Shown: positions 52,725 through 61,504 of the stretch, piece by piece
Position numbering within the stretch: position 1 is the first letter of the stretch
How the letters are laid out: each line of letters opens with the position of its first letter
Source: Methanomassiliicoccales archaeon PtaU1.Bin124
GTDB taxonomy: Archaea; Thermoplasmatota; Thermoplasmata; Methanomassiliicoccales; UBA472
Length of the DNA: 64,000 nt
Direction of reading: 5' to 3'
NCBI GenBank assembly: GCA_002067865.1
Contig: MVRC01000011.1
Span: 1 to 64,000, forward strand
Notes under the pieces: generated by a model
What the model saw: only the letters and a program-made list of their open reading frames with translations
What the model was told of the DNA's origin: nothing
Database searches by the model: none
Made by a program: the position numbers and the translations under genes

Positions 52725-54047
52725 TCACAGACCCTTAAGGAACTTCGGCAAACCGGATGATTCTTTGGGACCGACGATGGCCTTCAGCCCGGTCGTTTCC
52801 TGGAGCTTGGCGGCCATGCGGGCCACCATGCCGGGCACGATGATCGTTCCGGTCTTGCTCTTCGTCTTCGCACCAGACTTCTCCAGCGCCTTGTTGACAC
52901 CATCGGCGGTCAGCTTCCCGGCGGCATATGCGGTCAGCACCGACAGGCCTTCCGTGTCGACCACCTGCAGCCAGACCGGGATCTTGCTCTTCTCGGCATC
53001 GGCCAGCACAGTGAAGTAGGTCAGCGAGAAATTGGTGGTGAACATGATCGGCGCCTTCTCGTCCGGGTTGTTGACTGGATATAGGTCTGGTTTGACCTGG
53101 ATCGGCACCTGCGGGTCGGTGAATATGTTCTGCCTCAGGACGAACAGGGGCAGGGCATGCTCAGGCTTCAGTTTGTCGAACGAGACGATGCTGCCGTACT
53201 TCATGGTGGCGATGAGGCCGTATTGCAGGGCATCGTCGCCCTGTGCCTGGACCAGGATGGGATAGCCGAGCCCGCGGAACGTTCGCTTCACGCTCAGTCG
53301 GCGCACCAGGGTCGATCTCTCCAGCAGGTCCTTGAGGTTGGCGGGGTCGAAGTCCAGTACGATGTCCTCCACGCCGGAGGCCTTCACCTTGGCGACCAGG
53401 TCGGCCAGTTCGTTCAATCCCTTGTCCTCGTAGACGACCAATGGAAGGGCCAGTTCCTTGGCGACGGCCGACATCTCGGCGAAATTATTGGAATCTGCCC
53501 CGTGGACGAGAGGGCGTCTGGCCGCGATTGGCTTCACCGCATCTTTCATGGCCGCAGGGTCGTGGCAGAACACGAGCAAGGGCATCTCGGTGGATCCCGA
53601 GGCGACCGATACGGCCTTGGCGAAACGGGCCGGGTCGTTGCTGACGTACCTCACACCGATCATATCCAACGACATGATCTGGCCGACCCTCTCGAACTTC
53701 ATCTTGTTGTAGGAGATGATGGTCGATTCGATGTCGGCATCGGACATGGAGTCGTCCACTTCCACACAATACCTGGTGGGGTGGAAGAATTTCTTCTCGT
53801 GCCGGTACAGCTCGGTCTCGTCGCCGACCTCAAAGGCGCGGGAGTTGGAGCCGATCTTCACCAGACGGATCGGAGGGGCCGATGACGCGGACAATGCCGC
53901 CTTACCGGCATCCGAAACGTACGGGCAGTCCTCCAGCTTGGCCTTGTTGTTGGCCAGCTGCATGGCGAACGCCAGGCAGGTAGGGTTCTTGCACTCTCCG
54001 CAGTTCTTCTTCGGTAGGTGCTTGAAAATCTCGATGGCGGTCGGCAT
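52725..54047 (-). CDS. acsC: Corrinoid iron-sulfur protein large subunit AcsC (CdhE)
   Basis: A 440-residue protein with an N-terminal [4Fe-4S] motif, Cys 16, 19, 24 and 41 (KKNCGECKNPTCLAFAM), a central TIM-barrel and a C-terminal cobalamin-binding domain (TGTIIVPGMVARMAAKLQETTG). It holds the methyl-carrying corrinoid and its reductive cluster. ATG 54047 has a strong GGAGGT seven bases upstream. It follows acsD with one base between stop and start, and ends the acsAB-acsD-acsC operon. Confidence 0.94.
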   Translation of the reverse strand: MPTAIEIFKHLPKKNCGECKNPTCLAFAMQLANNKAKLEDCPYVSDAGKAALSASSAPPIRLVKIGSNSRAFEVGDETELYRHEKKFFHPTRYCVEVDDSMSDADIESTIISYNKMKFERVGQIMSLDMIGVRYVSNDPARFAKAVSVASGSTEMPLLVFCHDPAAMKDAVKPIAARRPLVHGADSNNFAEMSAVAKELALPLVVYEDKGLNELADLVAKVKASGVEDIVLDFDPANLKDLLERSTLVRRLSVKRTFRGLGYPILVQAQGDDALQYGLIATMKYGSIVSFDKLKPEHALPLFVLRQNIFTDPQVPIQVKPDLYPVNNPDEKAPIMFTTNFSLTYFTVLADAEKSKIPVWLQVVDTEGLSVLTAYAAGKLTADGVNKALEKSGAKTKSKTGTIIVPGMVARMAAKLQETTGLKAIVGPKESSGLPKFLKGL

Positions 54048-54048
54048 C

Positions 54049-55005
54049 TCACGCACCTCCCCTGAGGCCCTCGATGGCCCTCTTCGCCTCAGCTGCGGCG
54101 CCAGGGTGGCGCATGATAAGGATGTCCGCTCCGGACAATATGGCGGCCAGGGCGGTGGTGGCCTCCCACCACTTCCCCCTCTCGTTCCTGTCGCCCCAAT
54201 CGGCCACATCGTCGGTCGCCTCGCGGCACTTCCAGGCGCCGGTGCAGTCGCACAGCATGGGCAGCTGCAGCATGCCATCGCCGGCCAATGCGGCCAGGCG
54301 GATCCGTTCATTCACCGAATAGGAATATTCCAGTCCCATGCCCAGCGGGGCCATCAGCGGGTCCATGACGATGCTCTCCTTCCTCACGCCGAAGTCGGTG
54401 AGGAGGATCGTGATCTGCTTCGCCAGGTTGATGTCGAGGTTGGAGAACGCCACGATGGCATGGTTGTTGGCCATGCCGGCCGCGGCGATGGACTTGTAAA
54501 CGCCTTCCTCCGCCTGGCCGAGCAGCAGGCGTTCCTTGGGGGCGGCATTGCTGACGGCCTCCATGGTCTTGGCGTCCTTCTCCTCCTGGCCGCAGCCGTA
54601 GACGATGATCGGCACGCTGACGGCCTTCAGGACCTTCAGAACAGTAAGTGCGGCATCCTGCGGGCTGACGTTGCTCTCCTCTGGATTGGTCGATGCCAGA
54701 CGCAGGCAGATGAGGTCGGCCTTGAAATTCTCCACCCAGACCTTGGCCCACTCCGCCACGTCGCTGGTCGCTTCGCCAAAGAGCGCCCTGACCTGCTCAG
54801 GGACCTCCCCCGGCATGTCCGTGACCTCTCCGGCGATCCTGACCCGGTTGGGCGCCAGGCCTTCATAGCCGAGGAACGGCATGGCGTTCTCCCCGCCCAC
54901 CGTCACGATGGCAGAGCGCGTTCCGCCGGTGGAGGGTTCAGCGCCCAGATTGACAGCGTTCACCTTGCCAGACCATTTGTCCTTTGGTAGGGGGACCTCG
55001 ACCAT
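54049..55005 (-). CDS. acsD: Corrinoid iron-sulfur protein small subunit AcsD (CdhD)
   Basis: A 318-residue TIM-barrel protein. Signatures are GGTRSAIVTVGGENAMPFLGYEG, VENFKADLICLRLASTNPEE, CGQEEKDAKTMEAV and MDPLMAPLGMGLEYSYSVNERIRLAAL. It forms a heterodimer with AcsC and interacts with AcsE during methyl transfer. It lies between acsAB and acsC, 22 bases after acsAB. Length is close to bacterial AcsD; archaeal CdhD proteins are longer. Confidence 0.94.
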   Translation of the reverse strand: MVEVPLPKDKWSGKVNAVNLGAEPSTGGTRSAIVTVGGENAMPFLGYEGLAPNRVRIAGEVTDMPGEVPEQVRALFGEATSDVAEWAKVWVENFKADLICLRLASTNPEESNVSPQDAALTVLKVLKAVSVPIIVYGCGQEEKDAKTMEAVSNAAPKERLLLGQAEEGVYKSIAAAGMANNHAIVAFSNLDINLAKQITILLTDFGVRKESIVMDPLMAPLGMGLEYSYSVNERIRLAALAGDGMLQLPMLCDCTGAWKCREATDDVADWGDRNERGKWWEATTALAAILSGADILIMRHPGAAAEAKRAIEGLRGGA

Positions 55006-55027
55006 GCCAACACCTTTTCGAATATGA

Positions 55028-58000
55028 TCATGAGAGCAGCGGGGCCATGCGCATGGCGGGATGGTCCACCTGGGCCATCCATTCCATCAGGCCCTGCGCG
55101 TCGGTCGTGATGGTCTCGTCGGCTATCTTGTCGACGAAGCCCTGTTCGCCCAGCTCCTCGGCGCGGCGGTTCAGTTCGTCCCGCAGCGCTTCCTTGAGGT
55201 CCTTGGGCATCCAGACGATGCGCAGGAATCCGCCGTCCGCTGAGATGAATTTCCTACTAGTTAGATACTTCCTACCCACACCGATGAAGCCTGGCGTCTG
55301 CTTGCCGCCACCGATGTTGCCAGCTAGGGTGGAGAACTTCATGCCGATGGGCGTCATGCCGCCGAACTCGCGGTTCACCACGATCACGCCCTGCATGTCC
55401 GCCGTCATGGCCACGATGCATTCGAAGCAGCCGCAGGACGTCATCGGATCATCCATCATGGTGTAAGCGTTGAAGCGTTCGATCTTGCCCCGGGTCAGCT
55501 CGCGGATGGCGTTGTTGACGCCTTCCCACTGTCCCTTGGCCTCATCGATCACCGCCCCCTTCTGGATGGGCTGGTTCGGGCCGGACGGGACGATCTCCTT
55601 GCCGGTCTTGGCATCGAGCCAGTTGATGGCACCGCACAATCCCAGGCGCTCAGGCGTAACGATGCATACATGGTCCGGTGCGAACGACTGGCACATGAGG
55701 CAGGAATAGAAAGTGTCGACCGCCTCATCGGTCAGATTGGCCATGCGTGCGTCGCGCTTTGCGTACGATTCCATGGCCCCTGGCAGATGCCGCTTGACCT
55801 CCGCCCCGTCGGTGACTATGGTCACCTGGACGCGGGAGACGATGTTGCCGAACTCCTCCTTGATCTTGCCGATGAGTATGTCTCCCAGGTGCTTCAGCTT
55901 GAAACCGGATTTAACGGCGTTCTTGCTGATGCGCACCCAGATGATGTTGCGCTGGCCGGTATGCCACACGCCCTCAGCGAAATTGAGGAACAGATGGATG
56001 CGGCGCTCGAGGACTGATTCAAAGTCCTCCTGCATCTTCTTGCCGTAGACATCCACCAGTATGGCCAGTGGAGTGGTCCATCCTTCCTGCATCTCGTCGA
56101 TGTCCTTGCCGATGACGGTGATGCGGCCGTCCTCCACCTCGTTCTCGTTGCGGAGACGAAGCAGTTCGAATGCCATTGTCTTCGCCGCGCCACCCGCTTC
56201 CAGATACGTCTCTGGCTTGCGGATGGTCTCCCCCTCGAATGCCGGACCGAATGCTACCGGCAGGTCGATGGTGGCGCCGCTGACCTTGATCTCCCTCGCT
56301 TCCAGCGCGGTCTGGAACATCTTGCCCATGTCCAGCTGCGAGATGAACTTGTCCGGGATGCCCTCGGCATCGATGTCGGCGATGATCGGTGAGCCGTTCA
56401 GCATGACCGCCATCTCCGCCCCTGCTTTAATGGCGTCCATCGGCCCGAAGTGCAGCACGAAGACCTTGGGGCGCTTGGCCATGTAACCGGCCAGTCTTTC
56501 CCGGTCCCCCCTCTGCACGCCGCCGAAGCTCAATGCCGCCCTGATGGCAAAGTTCAGGCCGTGGATGACCTGGGTGAACTCTCCGACAGGGTAGAGCATA
56601 AGGTCCAGGCCCATCTGGATGCCGCTGTCCTTCAGCTGCTTGATCGTATCGAACGAGGCGATGATCAGCATGCCCTTGCTCTGGCATTCCCTGACGATCT
56701 TCACCAGCTTGGCCGGGTCCGACGCGGTGCCGACCAGCACTGCAGCGCCAGGTATCGTATCATCGACGAAGGCCAGTCCCAGCTGGCGCAACACACGGTC
56801 GGGTATGAAGCCGCAGTAATCCGTGCCTTCGTACGGCTTGGCGCCGTCCAGGTACTTCAGGGCCTCGATGATCTCGGCGGCCACCATGACCGCCTCCCCT
56901 GCGGCGAGGGCGTTCTCGTACGTCCTCTCCTCCCGTATGCGGCCCCGGACCCTGCCCAGCACCGCAGGCAGGTCGCCCAGGTCGTGCACCTCGGCGCCAT
57001 CCCAGGCATAGATGGAAGGCAGTTCGTACGCGGTCTCGGGATACTCGATCTTCTGCTGGTATCCGTACTTCTCGATCGCCACCGAAAGGATCTGGTCCGC
57101 GAAACCGGTGGCGATGAGGCCTCCCTCGATGGCCATGCGATAGAGCTGTTCCTGGGTCAGTTTCTGGTCGCTCGTTTCGACCTGGTAAGAATTGGACCAG
57201 CCCAGCTTCCAGCGCCGCCGTTCGATCTCATTCAGCAGCTTGGCCGCCGCCTTCTCCGGGTCCGATTCGAAGATGAAATGACCGCCGAACACGTCCTGGG
57301 CGGAGCGTTCCAGCACTTCCGTGACCAGCGTGGAGCCGTAGATGTAGTTGATGGTGCCGACGTGAACTGGCAGTCCCAGCGCCACGCACCACGTGCCGAT
57401 GGAGACGGCCTTCTCATGGTTCGCTTCCGGTGCGGACGCGGCGAACGGAATGCCGCTGATGTCCGTGCCCAGCCTCTTGGCCAATTCAGTGGCGAGGTTG
57501 GCGGCGCGGCTGTTATCCACGCAAGAGCCCATGTGCCATATCGGGGGCAGCGCTACCGCATTGGCCTCTCCCAGCTCCTTCAGGAACGAACGCAGGCCCG
57601 GTCCGGCCAGCTCGACGGCCGATGGCGCCAGCATGCCCTGCTTGGCGAACGCTCCGGCGGAACAGCCGGTGGTGAGGATGAGTATGTCCTTGGCCAGCAG
57701 TGCCTTGGCGATCATGATGTGGTTGATGTCGTGAACGGCCCGCTGATTGTTGCACCCTGCCATGAGCGCTATGCCCTTGATCTGGCCGGACGACAGCGCC
57801 TTGACGATGAACTGCAACGGGTCGACCGGCGACAGCTTGGCGCACAGGTCCTTGATCTGTTCCAGGCTGAATCCCGCCACGACGTCGTACTTGACGTCGG
57901 GCACCTTCACCTTGGCCTTCTCCCTCTTCTTGTAGGCGTTGATTGCCAGGCGGATGATGGCCTTGGCGGACTCCTCGGCCTCCTCCTCTCTGAACTGCAC

Positions 58001-59101
58001 GTGCGTATCGTAGGGCAGGCGGACATTGGTCATGGTGGTGACCATCTCGGTGTGCATGCAGGAGCATAGCTCGGAGAGAGAGGGCATGATGCACTGGTAA
58101 TCGGCCACGATCAGATCGACCGCTCCGGTCGCCAGCGCCAGTTCCTGGGCGGCGAAGTTGGATGCCAGGGCGACGCCCTTGCGCATCAGCGTCTCGTTGC
58201 CGGTGCAGCAGATGCCCACGATGTTGATACCGGACGCTCCGACCTCCCTGGCCTCGTCCTCCAGGCTTCTGGCCACATCGACGATGATGTCGCTCAGGAC
58301 CGGGTTATGGCCGTGGATGGCGATGTTCACCGCATCTGGTTTGATCGCCCCCAGGTTGGCGTAGGTGTGGACCAGCCGGGGCGTGCCGAACAGCACGTCG
58401 GAAAGGTCGGTGGAGATCTGCATGCCGTCGTAATCGGCCAGGGCGCAGCTGATGCCCCCGAAGAGGAGCGGCAGCGGGTCTGCATCGCAACCCAGGGAGG
58501 TGCGGTGCATGACATCGGATATCGACTTCTCGATCGATTCCGGCACCAGGCCGAGCGCTTTGAACAGCGCCAGGCGGGCCGGTGTGATGGTGGACGAGAG
58601 GAAGCTCGGCCCGACCTTGTCATGGCGGGAGTAATCCTCGTAAACATAGTTCAGAAGGGTCCGGGCCATATCGTCCTTGGAACGGCCTTCGGTCTGCTCG
58701 CCCAGGCGCTGCAGGACGGCACGCAGCTTGAGCTCGTCCTTGACGCGGTAGCTGGACGATTTTCCGTCAAGCGCCTTCTGGACCGTGTCGGCGATGTGCC
58801 TGCCGTGACCGGAGTGGGCCGCGGCGCCGCCGGCGATATGGCGGATGAGGTTGCGGGCGACGATGGTGTAGTCCCTGGCCCCGCATATTCCCTTGTCCGG
58901 CTTTCCGCCGTATGGATTGATGCGGCACGGACCCTGCAGACAGTTGTTGCAGCAGATGCCCAGCTCTCCATATCCGCACTGCGGCTGCATCTGCTCGAAG
59001 CGGTCCCAGGCGGTCTCCATGTTCGTCAGCACGGCTATATCCATGCAGCTCTGTGCCCCTGGGTCGCAGGTGCGTTCCGGACTGCTCTTCTCTTCGGACA
59101 T
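55028..59101 (-). CDS. acsAB: Fused CO dehydrogenase/acetyl-CoA synthase (AcsA-AcsB in one protein)
   Basis: A 1357-residue continuous reading frame. Residues 1-635 are a full CooS/AcsA-type CO dehydrogenase. The B/D-cluster cysteines are C42, C50, C51, C54, C59 and C73; the C-cluster ligands are H263, C298 or C299, C337, C450, C480 and C527. From about residue 640 to the end it is a full bacterial-type AcsB including the N-terminal domain absent from archaeal CdhC. A-cluster cysteines are C1134, C1137, C1146, C1156, C1223 and C1225, with the same spacing as in the Moorella enzyme. The two halves join at about 630-650 without a linker. It would reduce CO2 to CO and form acetyl-CoA in one chain. 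The fusion is the odd point; in known acetogens these are separate subunits. Confidence 0.95.
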   Translation of the reverse strand: MSEEKSSPERTCDPGAQSCMDIAVLTNMETAWDRFEQMQPQCGYGELGICCNNCLQGPCRINPYGGKPDKGICGARDYTIVARNLIRHIAGGAAAHSGHGRHIADTVQKALDGKSSSYRVKDELKLRAVLQRLGEQTEGRSKDDMARTLLNYVYEDYSRHDKVGPSFLSSTITPARLALFKALGLVPESIEKSISDVMHRTSLGCDADPLPLLFGGISCALADYDGMQISTDLSDVLFGTPRLVHTYANLGAIKPDAVNIAIHGHNPVLSDIIVDVARSLEDEAREVGASGINIVGICCTGNETLMRKGVALASNFAAQELALATGAVDLIVADYQCIMPSLSELCSCMHTEMVTTMTNVRLPYDTHVQFREEEAEESAKAIIRLAINAYKKREKAKVKVPDVKYDVVAGFSLEQIKDLCAKLSPVDPLQFIVKALSSGQIKGIALMAGCNNQRAVHDINHIMIAKALLAKDILILTTGCSAGAFAKQGMLAPSAVELAGPGLRSFLKELGEANAVALPPIWHMGSCVDNSRAANLATELAKRLGTDISGIPFAASAPEANHEKAVSIGTWCVALGLPVHVGTINYIYGSTLVTEVLERSAQDVFGGHFIFESDPEKAAAKLLNEIERRRWKLGWSNSYQVETSDQKLTQEQLYRMAIEGGLIATGFADQILSVAIEKYGYQQKIEYPETAYELPSIYAWDGAEVHDLGDLPAVLGRVRGRIREERTYENALAAGEAVMVAAEIIEALKYLDGAKPYEGTDYCGFIPDRVLRQLGLAFVDDTIPGAAVLVGTASDPAKLVKIVRECQSKGMLIIASFDTIKQLKDSGIQMGLDLMLYPVGEFTQVIHGLNFAIRAALSFGGVQRGDRERLAGYMAKRPKVFVLHFGPMDAIKAGAEMAVMLNGSPIIADIDAEGIPDKFISQLDMGKMFQTALEAREIKVSGATIDLPVAFGPAFEGETIRKPETYLEAGGAAKTMAFELLRLRNENEVEDGRITVIGKDIDEMQEGWTTPLAILVDVYGKKMQEDFESVLERRIHLFLNFAEGVWHTGQRNIIWVRISKNAVKSGFKLKHLGDILIGKIKEEFGNIVSRVQVTIVTDGAEVKRHLPGAMESYAKRDARMANLTDEAVDTFYSCLMCQSFAPDHVCIVTPERLGLCGAINWLDAKTGKEIVPSGPNQPIQKGAVIDEAKGQWEGVNNAIRELTRGKIERFNAYTMMDDPMTSCGCFECIVAMTADMQGVIVVNREFGGMTPIGMKFSTLAGNIGGGKQTPGFIGVGRKYLTSRKFISADGGFLRIVWMPKDLKEALRDELNRRAEELGEQGFVDKIADETITTDAQGLMEWMAQVDHPAMRMAPLLS

Positions 59102-59124
59102 GGTACGCTCAGGCCTCTTTCTTT

Positions 59125-59187
59125 GCGGAAGGAGGTGTGCATAGGAGACCCATGACCCCTAGATATGCCTTACCCCGCCTCCTTCGC
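59125..59187 (-). promoter_or_regulatory. Leader of acsAB with long complementary arms
   Basis: On the coding (minus) strand the predicted leader begins near 59191 and contains GCGAAGGAGG (59187-59178) and, 42 nt later, CCTCCTTCCGC (59135-59125). These can pair over 10 bp with one bulged base. The structure would fill most of a leader of about 90 nt. It is a candidate regulatory leader; no known riboswitch is recognised. Confidence 0.4.
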
Positions 59188-59213
59188 TGCTTATGCTGAA
59201 ACCAGCTGACCGG

Positions 59214-59220
59214 TCATAAA
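59214..59220 (-). promoter_or_regulatory. TATA-like element of acsAB
   Basis: TTTATGA on the minus strand, about 26 bp before a transcription start near 59190. The palindrome at 59221-59247 adjoins it at the position of the BRE. Confidence 0.4.
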
Positions 59221-59247
59221 CCAATCGTGACAAAGGTTGTCAATTGG
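59221..59247. promoter_or_regulatory. Operator-like palindrome between acsAB and the M16 gene
   Basis: CCAAT-CG-TGACA-AAGGT-TGTCA-ATTGG: inner arms TGACA/TGTCA (59228-59232, 59238-59242) and outer arms CCAAT/ATTGG form a near-perfect dyad of 27 bp, with two unmatched bases on one side. It touches the acsAB TATA element and lies 35 bp before that of the peptidase gene, so one regulator could affect both. Confidence 0.5.
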
Positions 59248-59281
59248 CATGCATCTGGCCTGCGATATTTGTTCGGTCAGG

Positions 59282-59289
59282 TTATAATA
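59282..59289 (+). promoter_or_regulatory. TATA box of the M16 peptidase gene
   Basis: TTATAATA is about 28 bp before GTG 59313, which supports a leaderless message and that start. Confidence 0.5.
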
Positions 59290-59312
59290 CGTGTTCGATT
59301 CATTTGGTCAAC

Positions 59313-60590
59313 GTGTACGAGCAGAATTTGACCATCACGTCGACCGGCAAGGGCATTCCCGTCATTGTGGAACAGCTACCCAACTCCCGATCTGTCGCTG
59401 TGGCGGCCTGTGTCGGGGTGGGCTCCCGGCATGAGGACAAGACGAAAAATGGCATCTCACATTTCCTGGAGCACATGCTCTTCCGCGGCACCCACACCCG
59501 TGATTATCGAGAGGTGAACGAGACCATCGAGGATGCCGGTGGGTACCTGAACGCCTTCACCATGCACGAGCTGACTGCATTTTATTCGCTCACCATGGAC
59601 GAGACCATAGATACAGGCCTCATATTGCTGGCGGACATATTCAAGAACCCCAAGATGGCCGAGGAGCACGTGTCCCTGGAGAAGGGCATCATCAAGCAGG
59701 AGCTGAACAGCGTCATCAACGACCCGGACATGTACATCCGTCGATTGCTGATGCAGACCCATTTCGGCGACCACCCACTGGCCCGGGCCATCCTGGGAAG
59801 CAACGAAACGATCGACTCCTTCCAGCGGGATGAGTTGCTGGACTACCACGCAAAACATTACTCCCCTCCCAACATCGTGATCGTTGCCGCGGGCAACATG
59901 GGTGTGGATAAGATCGTTGAATGGGCCTCAGAGAACTTCGACGATCTCCCGTCGAACGGGGGCAAGGTGGACCGCACCCCGCCAAAGCATCGCGCGGTCA
60001 TCGATGTCTATCCGCGGCAAGGGGAGCACACCTATGTCGGGATCGGAGTGCCAGGGGTCGCTGCCGGCGATGACAGGGCGCCGATCTGCGATCTCATGTG
60101 CACGGTGCTGAACGGCGGTTCAAGCTCGCGGTTCAATCATAAGATCAGGGAGGAGCAGGGACTGGTGTACAGCATCACCACCTCCCCTATACCATACCGC
60201 GATTGCGGCACGATCGATACTTTCTTCAGCACGACCAGCGAGCGGGCGGAGAAGGTGCTGCAGATCTATTCCGAGGAGATCAAGCGTTTCAAGAACGAGG
60301 GTCTGAAGCCAGGCGAACTTGATCGGGCCAAGCGCATCATCAAAGGGGCGATACTCCGCACGGTCGGCCAGCCGAGGGAGGATATGCGCTCGTTCCTATT
60401 CTCATACCTGGTGACAGGCAAGGTGCGTAAGGTCGATGAGGTCATAGCCAGATACGAGGCGGTCACGGAAGAGCAGATCGTGGCGTTCGCCCAAGAGCAC
60501 ATGCAGCGCAAGAAGATGTGCGGTGCCGTGCATGCCGCCATGGAGCAGGCGGAGCCGGTAGCAGCTAAGGCAGCTGCGATCGACTTCTAA
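59313..60590 (+). CDS. M16 family zinc metallopeptidase
   Basis: A 425-residue protein with the inverted zinc motif HFLEH (in GISHFLEHMLFRGT) and the downstream Glu ligand region (LEKGIIKQELNSVINDPD), typical of the M16B pitrilysin/processing-peptidase group. The later LNGGSSSRFNHKIREEQGLVYSI is the conserved C-terminal-half motif. It degrades or processes peptides in the cytosol; partner unknown. GTG 59313 is chosen from the TATA position, TTG 59304 is an alternative, and a longer frame upstream crosses the promoter. Confidence 0.9.
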   Translation: MYEQNLTITSTGKGIPVIVEQLPNSRSVAVAACVGVGSRHEDKTKNGISHFLEHMLFRGTHTRDYREVNETIEDAGGYLNAFTMHELTAFYSLTMDETIDTGLILLADIFKNPKMAEEHVSLEKGIIKQELNSVINDPDMYIRRLLMQTHFGDHPLARAILGSNETIDSFQRDELLDYHAKHYSPPNIVIVAAGNMGVDKIVEWASENFDDLPSNGGKVDRTPPKHRAVIDVYPRQGEHTYVGIGVPGVAAGDDRAPICDLMCTVLNGGSSSRFNHKIREEQGLVYSITTSPIPYRDCGTIDTFFSTTSERAEKVLQIYSEEIKRFKNEGLKPGELDRAKRIIKGAILRTVGQPREDMRSFLFSYLVTGKVRKVDEVIARYEAVTEEQIVAFAQEHMQRKKMCGAVHAAMEQAEPVAAKAAAIDF

Positions 60591-60623
60591 ACTCCAGCGA
60601 CCATTTGCTGGAACGAATGAAGA

Positions 60624-61001
60624 TCAAAGCGTGACCGCGATCCCGCACTCGCCCAGCGCAGCCATCGCCTGTCCCAGGTGGATCTCCGGGACAAGGACAT
60701 AATCAGTGTCAAAGGTCGAGAAGGCCATGATGAACACGCCTGCCTGGGCCAGTGGCCTCAGCACCGATTCCAGCACGCCCACGGTCTCGGCAGGGAACGG
60801 TCCATTCAGCATCAGGCAGCGATAGCCCTTGTACGCCCTGCTCCCTGCTGGAATGGACTCTTCCAGGCAGATGATCGACAACTCATCGTCGGTCCAGGTG
60901 ATGCTGAGCAGTCCCTTCTTTGGCAGGTCTGGAACGGAATGGTCCTTTGGCAGACGACAGACGGCGTATAGGCCAGGGATCAACCTCAACGTAAGGCTCA
61001 T
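60624..61001 (-). CDS. ACT-domain protein (CASTOR/ACT_7-like)
   Basis: A 125-residue protein resembling tandem ACT-like domains: LIPGLYAVCRLPKDHSVPDL at the start, then LLSITWTDDELSIICLEESIP and, in the second half, ETVGVLESVLRPLAQAGVFIMAFSTFDTDYVLVPE. Such domains bind amino acids or other small ligands. Its start overlaps the biotin-carrier stop codon (ATGA), so it is the last gene of the carboxylase operon and may sense a product for it. That function is inferred from position. Confidence 0.8.
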   Translation of the reverse strand: MSLTLRLIPGLYAVCRLPKDHSVPDLPKKGLLSITWTDDELSIICLEESIPAGSRAYKGYRCLMLNGPFPAETVGVLESVLRPLAQAGVFIMAFSTFDTDYVLVPEIHLGQAMAALGECGIAVTL

Positions 61002-61504
61002 TCGACCACGATGAGGACCTGGTCGCTCTCCACGGCCTGGCCAGGCTTCACCTTGAGATCCTTCACCTTGCCGGCGACCTCGGACATGATCTCATTCTCC
61101 ATCTTCATGGCCTCGAGGACCGCCACCACCTGGTTCAGCTTCACCTCGTCGCCGACCTTGACCTTGATGCTGATGACCTTGCCGGGCATGGGCGCGATGA
61201 TCGACCCAGCCCCGCCGGCCGCCTTCTTGTGGTCCGTCTCGATCGGGCCGACGTCGATAATCTCCCTGACCTGTTCTACCTTCACCTGCATGGCCCGGTT
61301 CGAGGACTTGACGGTCGCGCCGCTGTCCAGGTCTCCCTCGACCTCGATGGGGAACAGCTCGCCGTTGATGAACAGCTGGTTGTCCTTGAAGATGCATTTG
61401 TAGATCTGGCCGTCGATGGTGACCTTGTACTCGCCGGTCACCTTCTCCACGTTGACCTCGTGGGAGTGACTGTTGCTGAATATCTTTAGCTTCAGACCAA
61501 CCAC
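60998..61504 (-). CDS. Biotin carboxyl carrier protein
   Basis: About 168 residues if it starts at GTG 61504, which overlaps the end of the upstream carboxyltransferase gene. The first 80 residues are a mixed domain; the C-terminal half is a biotinyl domain (IIAPMPGKVISIKVKVGDEV) with the biotin-accepting lysine in VLEAMKMENEI. It carries carboxyl groups between the carboxyltransferase subunits encoded upstream. The exact start is uncertain because no separate ribosome site is obvious. Confidence 0.9.
   Translation of the reverse strand: MVGLKLKIFSNSHSHEVNVEKVTGEYKVTIDGQIYKCIFKDNQLFINGELFPIEVEGDLDSGATVKSSNRAMQVKVEQVREIIDVGPIETDHKKAAGGAGSIIAPMPGKVISIKVKVGDEVKLNQVVAVLEAMKMENEIMSEVAGKVKDLKVKPGQAVESDQVLIVVE

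Noticed and set aside
54048-54311. N-terminal extension of AcsC into acsD
   Set aside because: ATG 54047 has a strong ribosome site and gives the conserved N-terminal cluster motif; the extension is a shadow of acsD.
56450-58069. A 539-codon frame antisense to acsAB
   Set aside because: It is a shadow of the conserved CODH/ACS frame.
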